Shown piece after piece: positions 1-8,652 of a stretch of DNA of 64,000 bases (positions are counted from its first letter, which is position 1; the number at the start of each line of letters is the position of its first letter). This DNA comes from Thiomargarita sp. (GTDB lineage: Bacteria; Pseudomonadota; Gammaproteobacteria; Beggiatoales; Beggiatoaceae): assembly GCA_020721005.1 (NCBI GenBank), contig DYNP01000001.1:248001-312000 (forward strand), in the 5' to 3' direction. The translations under genes were made by a program, and so were the position numbers. Below the pieces are notes generated by a model that was given only the letters and a program-made list of their open reading frames with translations, was not told where the DNA came from and did not search any database.

Positions 1-25
1 AGTGAGTAACAAGCCACTTCCCCCC

Positions 26-724
26 ATGAAATCGCCCATCATTATTGCCTTGGACTTTGCAGACCCTCGCCAAGCTTATACATTTGCCCAACAATTTCAA
101 GGCCAACCCTGCCATTTAAAAGTGGGTAAAGAACTATTTACCCGGGGTGGACCGGATTTAGTTAACTCCCTAATTCAACTCGGATTTAATCTATTTCTGG
201 ATCTCAAGTACCATGACATTCCCAACACTGTTGCCAAAGCCTGTGTGGCAGCTGCCGACTTGGGCGTTTGGATGTTGACCGTCCATGCCTTAGGGGGACG
301 AGCCATGCTGTCGGCTGCCCGGACCGCCTTGGACACCCACCCCACCCCCCCTTTAATCGTGGCAGTTACTTTATTAACCAGCTTAGAAAATTCTGACTTA
401 CCAGACATCGGGCTCTCCGGTCAAATTGAAGACAACGTAGTGCGTCTGGCCACCTTAGCCCATGACTGTCAACTGGATGGCATTGTCTGTTCCCCTCAGG
501 AAATTACTTTAATTCGTAATCACTTAGGCAATTCATTTACACTCATCACCCCCGGCATTCGTCCTGCAACCACTGCCCATGAAGACCAAAAACGGGTATT
601 AACTCCCCACCAAGCCATCTTGTTGGGAACAGACTATTTGGTCATTGGCCGACCCATTACGGCTGCCCCAAACCCACTCGCCAGTTTCTTGGCCATACAA
701 CACTCACTATTTCAACCAGAATAA
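26..724 (+). CDS. pyrF: orotidine 5'-phosphate decarboxylase (PyrF)
   Basis: Decarboxylates OMP to UMP, the last step of de novo pyrimidine synthesis, in the cytoplasm. Counting from the ATG at 26 (232 residues, normal for the bacterial type), the substrate-binding DFADP lies at the N-terminus, the catalytic D-x-K-x-x-D set is D59, K61 and D64 in LDLKYHDIPNT, and the phosphate-binding parts are TPGIRP and VIGRPIT near the C-terminus. The reading frame extends to a GTG at 2, right at the window edge, so the start is not certain; ATG 26 puts the protein beginning directly before the first strand. It leads a same-strand run with ruvX, pyrR and pyrB, so two pyrimidine enzymes and a pyrimidine regulator are grouped here. 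Confidence 0.95.
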   Translation: MKSPIIIALDFADPRQAYTFAQQFQGQPCHLKVGKELFTRGGPDLVNSLIQLGFNLFLDLKYHDIPNTVAKACVAAADLGVWMLTVHALGGRAMLSAARTALDTHPTPPLIVAVTLLTSLENSDLPDIGLSGQIEDNVVRLATLAHDCQLDGIVCSPQEITLIRNHLGNSFTLITPGIRPATTAHEDQKRVLTPHQAILLGTDYLVIGRPITAAPNPLASFLAIQHSLFQPE

Positions 725-814
725 CTTGGACAATATTACCCCCCCAAACACCTGCCATTGTCACTTTCTAGAAGCCGTGCAATCTCCTCTCACTTTACCC
801 ACTCTAACAACAAC

Positions 815-1255
815 ATGATTATTCAAACTCTGCTTGGCTTTGACTATGGAAGTAAAAAGATTGGCATTGCCACTGGCCAAACGTTGACCAATACCGCAAC
901 TCCTTTAACTACCTTAAAAATTCCAAGCACTCATTTTCCGTGGCTACAAATCACCACCATTGTTGAAGACTGGCGTCCTAACCTATTGATCTTAGGTTGG
1001 CCAGACACTCCAAATTCCCAACTTACTGCCCTACAAAAAGCCATTCTCCAATTCAAAAAGGAATTGGAAACCCGGTATCAATTGCCCACTCAAATGGCTG
1101 ATGAGCGCTTGTCTTCAGTCGCTGCTCAACATCAAATTGAAGCCCTGTATACTAAAAAACAAGCGCGACAACGCGCCGTTAAAGAGCAACTTGATGCAGT
1201 GGCAGCCCAAATCATCTTAGAAACCTGGTTATCTGCCCAACCTCAAACTTTATAA
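815..1255 (+). CDS. ruvX: RuvX/YqgF-family Holliday junction resolvase-like nuclease
   Basis: RNase H-fold nuclease of the YqgF/RuvX family; in E. coli it is needed for 16S rRNA 5'-end processing and has been assigned Holliday junction cleavage. From ATG 815 the protein has 146 residues, the family norm, and begins with the hallmark LGFDYGSKKIGIATG strand carrying catalytic Asp10. The second conserved block is MADERLSS and the third the KEQLDAVAAQIILETWL helix with a conserved Asp. A TTG 57 bases upstream would add 19 residues unlike the family, so it was not used. It lies between pyrF and pyrR; ruvX directly before pyrR-pyrB is a usual gammaproteobacterial order. Confidence 0.93.
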   Translation: MIIQTLLGFDYGSKKIGIATGQTLTNTATPLTTLKIPSTHFPWLQITTIVEDWRPNLLILGWPDTPNSQLTALQKAILQFKKELETRYQLPTQMADERLSSVAAQHQIEALYTKKQARQRAVKEQLDAVAAQIILETWLSAQPQTL

Positions 1256-1343
1256 CAATTCGACAATTTTTCCCATCATAACCCACTGACATTCCAACCA
1301 ACACCCTACTGAAAAAAATCATCATTTACACCCAATTATTCCC

Positions 1344-1865
1344 ATGTCTATCAACTACATTGATATGCTCCTGCTCAGTCTCAGCGATCGCCTCAACCTC
1401 TGCTTCTCACCCACCCAACGCCAGGACTTGGGCATGATCGGCATTCACACAGGCGGAGTGTGGGTCGCTGAACGTTTGCACCATTTACTCAAACTGCCTC
1501 AACCCTTGGGACAATTAAATATTGCTTTTTACCGCGACGATTTTACCCGAATCGGTCTCCATCCTCATGTCACTCCGACCACATTGCCCTTTTCGGTGGA
1601 AAATCGCCCCATTATTCTGGTAGACGACGTCATTTACAGCGGACGCACCATTCGGGCAGCTCTCAATGAAATTTTCGACTATGGACGCCCAGCCAGCATT
1701 AGCTTGGCCGTCCTGATTGATCGCAATGGTCGAGAATTGCCCATTCAACCTGACTTTATTGGCTGCTCTTTGGCTTTGGCCAGTAACAAACACATTAAAC
1801 TGTGTGGACCTCATCCTCTTTTCCTAGACATTCGCACCCTACACAATGAACACGATACAACTTGA
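1344..1865 (+). CDS. pyrR: PyrR bifunctional pyrimidine regulator / uracil phosphoribosyltransferase
   Basis: PyrR-family type I phosphoribosyltransferase of 173 residues. The PRPP-binding loop is clear in [17 protein letters not shown], with an acidic pair followed by the S-G-R-T turn, and the [13 protein letters not shown] segment fits the start of the core fold. In Bacillus PyrR binds RNA and attenuates pyr operons; many proteobacterial PyrR proteins sit next to pyrB without an obvious attenuator, and none is visible in the 88 bases before this gene. The end overlaps the start of pyrB by 20 bases, which implies translational coupling. Confidence 0.92.
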   Translation: MSINYIDMLLLSLSDRLNLCFSPTQRQDLGMIGIHTGGVWVAERLHHLLKLPQPLGQLNIAFYRDDFTRIGLHPHVTPTTLPFSVENRPIILVDDVIYSGRTIRAALNEIFDYGRPASISLAVLIDRNGRELPIQPDFIGCSLALASNKHIKLCGPHPLFLDIRTLHNEHDTT

Positions 1866-2805
1866 CAATCAAGGCCGTCTCAAACATTTTTTGGGTATAG
1901 AAGGACTTCGTAGAGACCTGCTGTTAAGCATTCTCAACGTGGCAAAATCTTTCATCACTGTGGATGCCCAAGTGGTTAAAAAAGTACCTTTATTACGTGG
2001 TAAAACCATTGTCAACCTCTTTTTTGAACCCAGCACCCGCACCCGCACCACCTTTGAACTGGCTGCCAAACGTCTTTCAGCCGATGTGCTCAACTTCAAT
2101 ATCAGCACCTCATCGACCAGTAAGGGAGAAACTCTCATTGATATGCTGCGCAATCTGGAAGCTATGCACTGTGACACCTTTGTAGTGCGTCATGAAGCGG
2201 CTGGGGCAGTACATTTTATAGCCCAACACGTTTCTCCTTCCATTCACATCATCAATGCAGGCGATGGTTGGCATGAGCATCCCACTCAAGCCATGTTGGA
2301 CATGTACACCATTCTCCAATGCAAAGGAAAATTTAACCATTTGAAGGTAGCCATTGTTGGCGATATTCTCCATTCCCGAGTGGCCCGTTCAGACATTCAT
2401 GCCCTGTCCATTTTAGGAGTATCAGAAATTCGGGTCATTGCCCCCAAAACTTTATTGCCTTTTGGAGTGGAACATTTAGGAGTCAAAGTATTCAATCACT
2501 TACGAACCGGTTTAACTGATGTAGACGTGGTCATTATGCTGCGTTTGCAACGCGAAAGAATGCAAAGTGCTCTATTGCCCAGTGCACATGAATATTTCCA
2601 ATATTATGGACTGACTGAAGAAATGTTAGAAGTTATTGATTCATCAGCCATTATCATGCACCCAGGTCCCATCAATCGTGGAGTGGAAATTGCCTCAGAA
2701 GTTGCCGATGGGTCTCGATCAGTCATTCTACAACAAGTCACCAATGGCATTGCCGTGCGCATGGCGATCATGGCGATGACCTTAGGCGTAATTGGTGAAG
2801 GATAA
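1846..2805 (+). CDS. pyrB: aspartate carbamoyltransferase catalytic subunit (PyrB)
   Basis: Joins carbamoyl phosphate and aspartate, the first committed pyrimidine step. The 319-residue length is that of the catalytic chain. The carbamoyl-phosphate signature [15 protein letters not shown] is intact, followed by the SxxKGET loop ([12 protein letters not shown]), the HPTQAMLDM motif and the C-terminal [11 protein letters not shown] aspartate-binding segment. It starts inside the end of pyrR (20-base overlap). The pyrC-like (often inactive) dihydroorotase gene that commonly follows pyrB in Pseudomonas-like operons is absent; a response regulator gene begins 99 bases later. Confidence 0.96.
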   Translation: MNTIQLDNQGRLKHFLGIEGLRRDLLLSILNVAKSFITVDAQVVKKVPLLRGKTIVNLFFEPSTRTRTTFELAAKRLSADVLNFNISTSSTSKGETLIDMLRNLEAMHCDTFVVRHEAAGAVHFIAQHVSPSIHIINAGDGWHEHPTQAMLDMYTILQCKGKFNHLKVAIVGDILHSRVARSDIHALSILGVSEIRVIAPKTLLPFGVEHLGVKVFNHLRTGLTDVDVVIMLRLQRERMQSALLPSAHEYFQYYGLTEEMLEVIDSSAIIMHPGPINRGVEIASEVADGSRSVILQQVTNGIAVRMAIMAMTLGVIGEG

Positions 2806-2904
2806 TTGGGACCCAACCCTCATCTTATCCATTGACCTATCCAGCCTATCAATTCCCTCATGTAATCAACCATTTCGTAACCCCAAAATAACTCTTACCT
2901 ACCC

Positions 2905-4326
2905 ATGAAAGTTGACTCACCCACCAGTTTACTCATTGTTGAAGACAATCTTGCTTTAACCGTGGCTTACCGGGAATATTTGCATCATGAACCCTGTAAT
3001 GTCTGCTATGTTGACACTGGAGAAGCGGCTTTGGAACACCTGCAGAGAAAAGTCCCAGACGCCATGTTATTGGATTTAAGTTTGCCCGACATGAATGGCA
3101 TGGACATTTTAAAACACGTTTATGAAGCCCAACTGCCCTGTGCAGTCGTTATTGTCACTGGCCATGGTTCCATCAACCTTGCAGTAGAGGCTATGCGTTA
3201 CAAAGCCTTTGATTTTATAGAAAAACCCTTTGATGGACAACGTTTACTAATTACCTTGCGCAACGCCTTACGTTATCAAAAACTCAGTCGTACCCTACAA
3301 ATTTATCGTGAACAATTTGAAAGAGAACAATATTATGATTTGATCGGTGCTTCTCCTCCCATGCAGACTATTTACCGCATTATTGAAAACGCTGCCTCCA
3401 GCAAAGCCACTGTGTTTATCACCGGAGAAAGTGGGACAGGTAAAGAATTATGTGCCGAAGCTATTCATAAAAAAAGTCCTCGTTTTGGAAAACCGTTTAT
3501 AGCCCTCAACTGTGCCGCAATTCCCAGGGAATTGATGGAAAGTGAAATTTTTGGCCATGTTAAAGGTGCATTTACTGGCGCTTTGAAGGAGAGGGAAGGT
3601 GCAGCTTTGCAAGCCGATGGAGGCACTTTATTCTTGGATGAAATTGGCGATATGGACCTGGATTTACAAAGCAAATTGTTGCGTTTTATACAAACCGGAG
3701 TGGTACAAAAAGTAGGGACCAGTCGACCGCAAGAAGTTGATGTGCGTTTCATCTGCGCCACCAATCATGATCCTTTGATCGATGTACAACAAGGTCGATT
3801 TCGTGAAGATCTGTATTATCGTCTGCATGTGATTCCCTTAGTCTTGCCTCCGTTGCGAGAAAGGGAGGGGGATATCTTATTGATTGCTCGGAAATTTTTA
3901 GAGAGATTTTCACAACAGGAACATAAGTCCTTTCAAAGTTTTGCCCCGGAAACTGAAGAAATTTTTCTGCGTTACGATTGGCCTGGCAATGTGCGTCAGT
4001 TACAAAATGTAATTCACAACATTGTTGTTCTCAATGAAGGTGACAGGATAACGCCCGACATGTTGCCTTCCCCTTTAAAGGAAATGATCGATGCCCATGC
4101 TTCTAGGAGAATGTTCCATTTTCCAGACAAAACTGCACCTATTTCCTCCACCAAGTCTACTTCCCTGATTTCTATTCGGCCATTGCGATTGGTTGAAAAG
4201 GAAGCGATTGAGCAAGCAATTGAATTATGTGAGGGGAATATTCCCAAGGCGGCTGCCTTGTTAGAAGTCAGCCCTTCTACCATTTATCGTAAGCGTCAAA
4301 GTTGGGAAGGTGAAAAAAAGACTTGA
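2905..4326 (+). CDS. sigma-54-dependent response regulator (NtrC/LuxO type)
   Basis: A two-component transcription activator that would remodel sigma-54 RNA polymerase at its target promoters. Receiver domain: residues 8-125, with the acidic pocket VEDN and the phosphoacceptor Asp57 in LLDLSLPD. AAA+ domain: about 147-380, with Walker A GESGTGKE (174-181), the sigma-54-contacting loop GAFTGA at 221-226 and Walker B GGTLFLDEIGD. A Fis-type helix-turn-helix ends the protein (NIPKAAALLEVSPSTIYRKR). The intact GAFTGA indicates a true sigma-54 activator. No histidine kinase gene is adjacent, so its partner is unknown. The length of 473 residues is typical. The beta-carbonic anhydrase gene follows after 64 bases, though a functional link is only a guess. 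Confidence 0.93.
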   Translation: MKVDSPTSLLIVEDNLALTVAYREYLHHEPCNVCYVDTGEAALEHLQRKVPDAMLLDLSLPDMNGMDILKHVYEAQLPCAVVIVTGHGSINLAVEAMRYKAFDFIEKPFDGQRLLITLRNALRYQKLSRTLQIYREQFEREQYYDLIGASPPMQTIYRIIENAASSKATVFITGESGTGKELCAEAIHKKSPRFGKPFIALNCAAIPRELMESEIFGHVKGAFTGALKEREGAALQADGGTLFLDEIGDMDLDLQSKLLRFIQTGVVQKVGTSRPQEVDVRFICATNHDPLIDVQQGRFREDLYYRLHVIPLVLPPLREREGDILLIARKFLERFSQQEHKSFQSFAPETEEIFLRYDWPGNVRQLQNVIHNIVVLNEGDRITPDMLPSPLKEMIDAHASRRMFHFPDKTAPISSTKSTSLISIRPLRLVEKEAIEQAIELCEGNIPKAAALLEVSPSTIYRKRQSWEGEKKT

Positions 4327-4390
4327 GAAACTGTATGGTTGAGGGGGAGAAACTATTTTTTTAAAACCAGTATAGGATATTGATAATCTC

Positions 4391-4939
4391 ATGAATCGAT
4401 TGACCGAAGTGACTAAATCTGAAGACATTTTTCCTGAATATCGGGAAACGCCCATTGGGCTGTTATTAGAATTTCAAAATTTAAATAAGCCATTGGACGA
4501 AATTGCCTATAGCCAAGCTCAACTGTTGATAGGCATGTGTATGGACAACCGTAAGCACTTGCATATTCCCGATAACTTTGCCTATATTATTCGGGCTGGG
4601 GGCGCAAATTTGAGATACAGCGAGTTTAAGGTCTCTTATGCCATTGCAGTTGGGAATATTCGGCATATTGTACTGATTGCTCACAATAATTGCGGCATGG
4701 TCAATTTAATAGCGCGGAAAGAGCAATTTGTCAATGGGTTAGTGACCAAAGCAGGTTGGGACAAGGAATGGGCAGAAGAGCATTTTATGCACTTTGCGCC
4801 CATGTTTGAGATTGGGAATGAGATTGATTTTGTGATCAGTGAAGCCAAGCGATTGCGGTTACGATACCCTCGGATGACTGTAGCGCCGTTGTTTTATAAA
4901 GTGGAAGACAATCGTCTGTATTTGGTAAATGAGCAGTAA
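4391..4939 (+). CDS. beta-class carbonic anhydrase-like protein
   Basis: Predicted cytoplasmic zinc enzyme interconverting CO2 and bicarbonate. The three expected zinc ligands and the Asp-Arg pair of beta carbonic anhydrases are all present: C50, D52 and R54 in CMDNR, then H98 and C101 in AHNNCGM. The RAGGAN segment at about 69-73 matches the conserved turn after the first metal-binding strand. At 182 residues it is on the short side of the family. In an autotrophic sulfur oxidiser such an enzyme would feed carbon fixation; this is inference. Its gene ends 26 bases before a 28-bp tandem repeat array that separates it from a convergent transporter gene. Confidence 0.82.
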   Translation: MNRLTEVTKSEDIFPEYRETPIGLLLEFQNLNKPLDEIAYSQAQLLIGMCMDNRKHLHIPDNFAYIIRAGGANLRYSEFKVSYAIAVGNIRHIVLIAHNNCGMVNLIARKEQFVNGLVTKAGWDKEWAEEHFMHFAPMFEIGNEIDFVISEAKRLRLRYPRMTVAPLFYKVEDNRLYLVNEQ

Positions 4940-4965
4940 ACTCATGGTAAGGGCGCAATCGTATT

Positions 4966-5329
4966 GGAATCGAGGCTTCAGCCGGCCAGTCCTGGACTCG
5001 AGGCTTCAGCCGGCCAGTCCTGGAGTCAAGGCTTCAGCCGGCCAGTCCTGGAGTCGAGGCTTCAGCCGGCCAGTCCTGGAATCGAGGCTTCAGCCGGCCA
5101 GTCCTGGAGTCGAGGCTTCAGCCGGCCAGTCCTGGAATCGAGGCTTCAGCCGGCCAGTCCTGGAATCGAGGCTTCAGCCGGCCAGTCCTGGAATCGAGGC
5201 TTCAGCCGGCCAGTCCTGGAATCGAGGCTTCAGCCGGCCAGTCCTGGAATCGAGGCTTCAGCCGGCCAGTCCTGGAATCGAGGCTTCAGCCGGCCAGTCC
5301 TGGAATCGAGGCTTCAGCCGGCCAGTCTT
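4966..5329. repeat. 28-bp tandem repeat array, 13 units
   Basis: Thirteen head-to-tail 28-base units fill 4966-5329 exactly (364 bases) with no spacers. Each unit is GGAnTCgAGGCTTCAGCC followed by GGCCAGTCCT; variation is almost confined to base 4 (A, C or G) and one G-to-A change in unit 3, and the last seven units are identical apart from one C-to-T at the very end. Because 28 is not divisible by three, all frames through the array stay open, which creates spurious reading frames. The unit contains the self-complementary GCCGGC and a GGCT/AGCC pair. The array lies between two convergent genes and ends 5 bases before the symporter stop codon. Confidence 0.97.
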
Positions 5330-5334
5330 GGCCG

Positions 5335-7437
5335 TTATTTGGAGGGGGGAGAAATTTGTTCTTGTCGGCGAAAGTCTTCCAATTCTTGATCGGACAGGGT
5401 GGAGAATTTTAGGTAGTAGGCTAAGAATGCCATCATGCCGACGCCAAACACCCACCAAACGGCCTGCCAGGCCCAGATGGGAAGTATTCCAAAAAACCAC
5501 CAGCTGTGGGGTTCGTTGGGGTTGCCAAAAAAGTCATTGCCTAAAATTACACCCGGTCCAATGGCAAAGGTGAACCAGAGTATAACTAGGAGCCAGCCGA
5601 TGAAGCCTGCGGTTTTTTTCGATTCGGGAAGGCTGTCATAAGTGCGTAGAAATTTGTGGTAACGCATTCGGTGTGACCGTTCTTGGAGATCTTGGGTGAG
5701 TAGGGAGATGAGGAGGGCGACCAGGATATTGGCGAACAGTCCCCAGCCTGCTGAGTGAATGGTGAGCGGATAACGCCAGTCAATACCAAATCCGGAGAAT
5801 AGGTTGTTGGGGTTGTCGGTTAAGAATACGACCAGCAGTCCAACCCAGATTCCCCAAAATATGCCTTTGCGGGTTAGGAAGGGCCACCAGCAGATTCCCC
5901 ACAGGGCGGGCAACATCTGCAGGCCACAGGCCACGGCCAGTCCGCCCAATAGGGCAATTGCTGATCCCTTAAATAGGATGGCAAGTATCAAGGCCATGAC
6001 AACAATGCCAACGCCAAACCAGCGCGCCAGTTTGATTTGAGTGTGGTCATTCCCAGGCTCGCTTAGGAAGCCGCGGGCAAAGTCTCGGGTGATGATGCTG
6101 CCAAAGGTGGAGATGTAGGAGGCAGCGGTGGATTGGAGGGCAGCGAGGGCGGTAATGGCGAAGAAAGCAATCAACAGGTTAAAAAAAATCATCTTACCGT
6201 CAACGGCGTCGAGTTTTTGAATGGACAGTATCAGATTGGGAATTAAGCGATCGGTTTCCAATACTTCCTTGATTTCCTTGATTTCCTTTGTTCCTTCTTT
6301 TTTCTGACACTCAATCTGTTTTACGGGAAGAGGGTCCACAATGGTTTTTTCCGGGGTAACTTGTTCTGGATAGGCTTTGGCAAATTCGGGATTGGCGCCG
6401 AGAAAGTGGGGACCTATGCCTTGCAGGGTGGTGAAAATCAGCATGACGAATCCAATGATCAGGGAGGAGGCTATCACTTGTTGATGGGCAAAGGCTTTGG
6501 GGTGTTGGTTAGAAAAGGCCCACATGGTGAAAGCCGGTGAGGTTTGAATGCCCATCAGAGCCAGCATAAAAGTGAGCAACATCATACCGGTCCACCCGTC
6601 ATTTTGGGTATCACACTTGAAATCCCAAACGTTCGATTGTATACTGCCAGGAACTGCAAAATAATGGCTGTAGTTTTCTGTGTGCGGGGCTCGCTGATAG
6701 TCAAAATCAGTCAGGTAAGTCATGCCCGTTTTCAGCTGTTCCCAGCCACCCACCTGAACCAGTACAATGATGCCCAAACCTATCATGCCGGTCAGCAGTA
6801 GCAAAAATTGCAGTTGGTCAATATAGGCGACGCGTCGGATTCCTTTGGGCAGGACATAGCCCAGCAGAAACATCGCCAAGATCACCATGATCAGTTTTTC
6901 AGCATTTTCTTCAGAAAATCCAGTCAGCTCAGAAAATCCAGTCAGCTTCCCTATTAGGTAACCGGAGGCCCGCAATTGCACTGCCACATACAGCAGGGAA
7001 AACAGCAGGGCCACCACACTGATCAGGATTTTTAATCCATCAAATCGGGGAATTGGTTTTCCCTCTCTTAGGTATTCTGCCGATTGATAATAGGTCGAGA
7101 ACATATCGCCGGGGGTGACAAATTGATAACGTTGTCCCAACAGCCATTGTCGTTTTAAGAATAAGACGCCACTGAAAGCGATGGTGATGGCATAGAATGA
7201 GATCAGAGAGGCTTGGAAACCGTCAGAGAAAATGAGCCCTGGATGACTGATAAAGGTCCAGCCAGAAAAGGAAGTGGCGGTGGCAGCAAGTATATACCAT
7301 TGGGGAGGTATGCCGCGATTGGCAATGAAATAGTCGACAGCGGTGGTGGGACGGGGAGTTTGTTTTTGGCCAGAAAATATACAATACATCCAATACAAGC
7401 CTACGGCTATGAGGATGTAAACCACAGGTGCATTCAT
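5335..7437 (-). CDS. sodium:solute symporter (SSS) family transporter
   Basis: Multispan inner-membrane carrier of the SSS family (pfam SSF), expected to couple sodium entry to solute uptake; the substrate cannot be told from sequence. From the chosen ATG at 7437 the protein has 700 residues and opens with a membrane helix (VVYILIAVGLYWMYCIF), then the family-like region ATATSFSGWTFISHPGLIF and about a dozen further hydrophobic helices. A charged insert at roughly 345-375 (rich in K and E, with KEIKEIKE) separates two helices. ATG 7437 is preceded by GGAG at suitable spacing; an upstream start at 7488 would overlap the divergent gene at 7477. The C-terminus abuts the 28-bp repeat array. Confidence 0.9.
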   Translation of the reverse strand: MNAPVVYILIAVGLYWMYCIFSGQKQTPRPTTAVDYFIANRGIPPQWYILAATATSFSGWTFISHPGLIFSDGFQASLISFYAITIAFSGVLFLKRQWLLGQRYQFVTPGDMFSTYYQSAEYLREGKPIPRFDGLKILISVVALLFSLLYVAVQLRASGYLIGKLTGFSELTGFSEENAEKLIMVILAMFLLGYVLPKGIRRVAYIDQLQFLLLLTGMIGLGIIVLVQVGGWEQLKTGMTYLTDFDYQRAPHTENYSHYFAVPGSIQSNVWDFKCDTQNDGWTGMMLLTFMLALMGIQTSPAFTMWAFSNQHPKAFAHQQVIASSLIIGFVMLIFTTLQGIGPHFLGANPEFAKAYPEQVTPEKTIVDPLPVKQIECQKKEGTKEIKEIKEVLETDRLIPNLILSIQKLDAVDGKMIFFNLLIAFFAITALAALQSTAASYISTFGSIITRDFARGFLSEPGNDHTQIKLARWFGVGIVVMALILAILFKGSAIALLGGLAVACGLQMLPALWGICWWPFLTRKGIFWGIWVGLLVVFLTDNPNNLFSGFGIDWRYPLTIHSAGWGLFANILVALLISLLTQDLQERSHRMRYHKFLRTYDSLPESKKTAGFIGWLLVILWFTFAIGPGVILGNDFFGNPNEPHSWWFFGILPIWAWQAVWWVFGVGMMAFLAYYLKFSTLSDQELEDFRRQEQISPPSK

Positions 7438-7476
7438 GATGGGCTCCATTGTGAGTGAGTTAAGCGGAGAATAGAC

Positions 7477-8652
7477 ATGTTCAAACAAATTGGGCTGTTA
7501 TGGATTGTTGCAATGGTTGGGTCAACTGGCGGACAAGCCGCAGGGCCCTCCACTCATTTTATGCTTAAAGAGGACGCTTATTTTCATACCGAAATTCCTT
7601 TGACAAAAGAGTATGACAAAGAGTATGCCAAGGACGAACAACCGTTTACTAGGGACTTCCTTCTTCCCAAGGGAGAGAAGGTTCAGGAAATGCCCAAAGA
7701 TAAGCACGGTGCTTATTCCCATTTTGCCTGCAAACGGGAAGGCAAGTTTGGTTTTCAAGTGAATTATGACTGGTCTTGGGTCAGAAGTTGGGCCTGCGTG
7801 GACAGAATTTCAAAACCCACTGCGTTTACTCCTCCTGTTTCAGAGGATAATTCTCCCTTAATTTTTTACACCCAAGACTTTCCCCCCTACAGTTTTTTGG
7901 AGGGTCAGGCAGCGGTAGGTCCTGGAGTTGCGCTGGTCAAATGGGGGTGCCAACAGGCCAAGTTGAGCAATTGTAAGATTACATTGGCCCAGGACCAGAC
8001 GGAGATTGAAGCAGCAGTGAACAAGGGCCAGGCGCATGGACTGTTTTTTGTCAGCAAGGATGAGAATCTACCCGGATTCGCACTGTCTCAACCCTTGATA
8101 GAAGGAGAATCTGGGTTCTTTGTGCACAAGGATCCGCAGTCACCACGATTCCACAATCCTAAGGATCTGGGGGGGAAAAAGATGGGGGTTTACGGTCCCT
8201 CAGCCACACAGACTGCGGCTGAACAATTGATCACAGCATTGGGCAAGGCTGGAATTTGGCTGACGCTCTGCCCTTTTTCAGAAAAAGAAAACGCTTTTAT
8301 ATGTAAGCTGGACAACAAGTCAGACACTTCGCAAGCTTTTACAACCTTATGTAAACCGGACAATAAGCCAGAGGACAATTGTGTGGACTTTGTTTACTCT
8401 AACAAGGCAGTAGGCGAGCGCATAGCTGACCAATTTGCGGCAAAATATGTGGGTCAACACAGGGGCTTTGGTTACCACATTGCTCTTAAAGAGGATTATC
8501 CCCCGGCTCAACTCTTCCTGCAAGCAATACGCCATATCCAAAATGAGGAGTTAAAGGCAATCCTGAGCAACTACGAGCAGGAAAAATTGCCTCTCGGCCA
8601 ATACCGGGAGGTTGGGTGGGTGTACAGGCCTATGCTCAATTCTGATCCTTGA
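7477..8652 (+). CDS. periplasmic solute-binding protein, SBP_bac_3-like
   Basis: Predicted exported protein of 391 residues with a signal peptide (positive start, hydrophobic core, cleavage after about GGQAA). Residues about 30-110 form a segment rich in aromatic and charged residues that I do not recognise. From about 125 onward it resembles family 3 binding proteins: PLIFYTQDFPPYSFLEG, then GPGVALVKW, and PKDLGGKKMGVYGPSATQTAAEQL where these proteins bind their ligand and hinge. Its start is 39 bases from the divergent symporter start, so the two may share a control region. The 3' end overlaps the last 17 bases of a convergent gene. No permease or ATPase partner is near, so a sensor-like or orphan role is possible. 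Confidence 0.75.
   Translation: MFKQIGLLWIVAMVGSTGGQAAGPSTHFMLKEDAYFHTEIPLTKEYDKEYAKDEQPFTRDFLLPKGEKVQEMPKDKHGAYSHFACKREGKFGFQVNYDWSWVRSWACVDRISKPTAFTPPVSEDNSPLIFYTQDFPPYSFLEGQAAVGPGVALVKWGCQQAKLSNCKITLAQDQTEIEAAVNKGQAHGLFFVSKDENLPGFALSQPLIEGESGFFVHKDPQSPRFHNPKDLGGKKMGVYGPSATQTAAEQLITALGKAGIWLTLCPFSEKENAFICKLDNKSDTSQAFTTLCKPDNKPEDNCVDFVYSNKAVGERIADQFAAKYVGQHRGFGYHIALKEDYPPAQLFLQAIRHIQNEELKAILSNYEQEKLPLGQYREVGWVYRPMLNSDP

Noticed and set aside
4966-5329. CRISPR array
   Set aside because: Units are directly adjacent with no spacers, and no cas genes are present.
4929-5573. Open reading frames of 141 and 214 residues through the repeat array
   Set aside because: They consist of the 28-bp repeat read in rotating frames and run antisense into the symporter gene; no start site or protein feature supports them.
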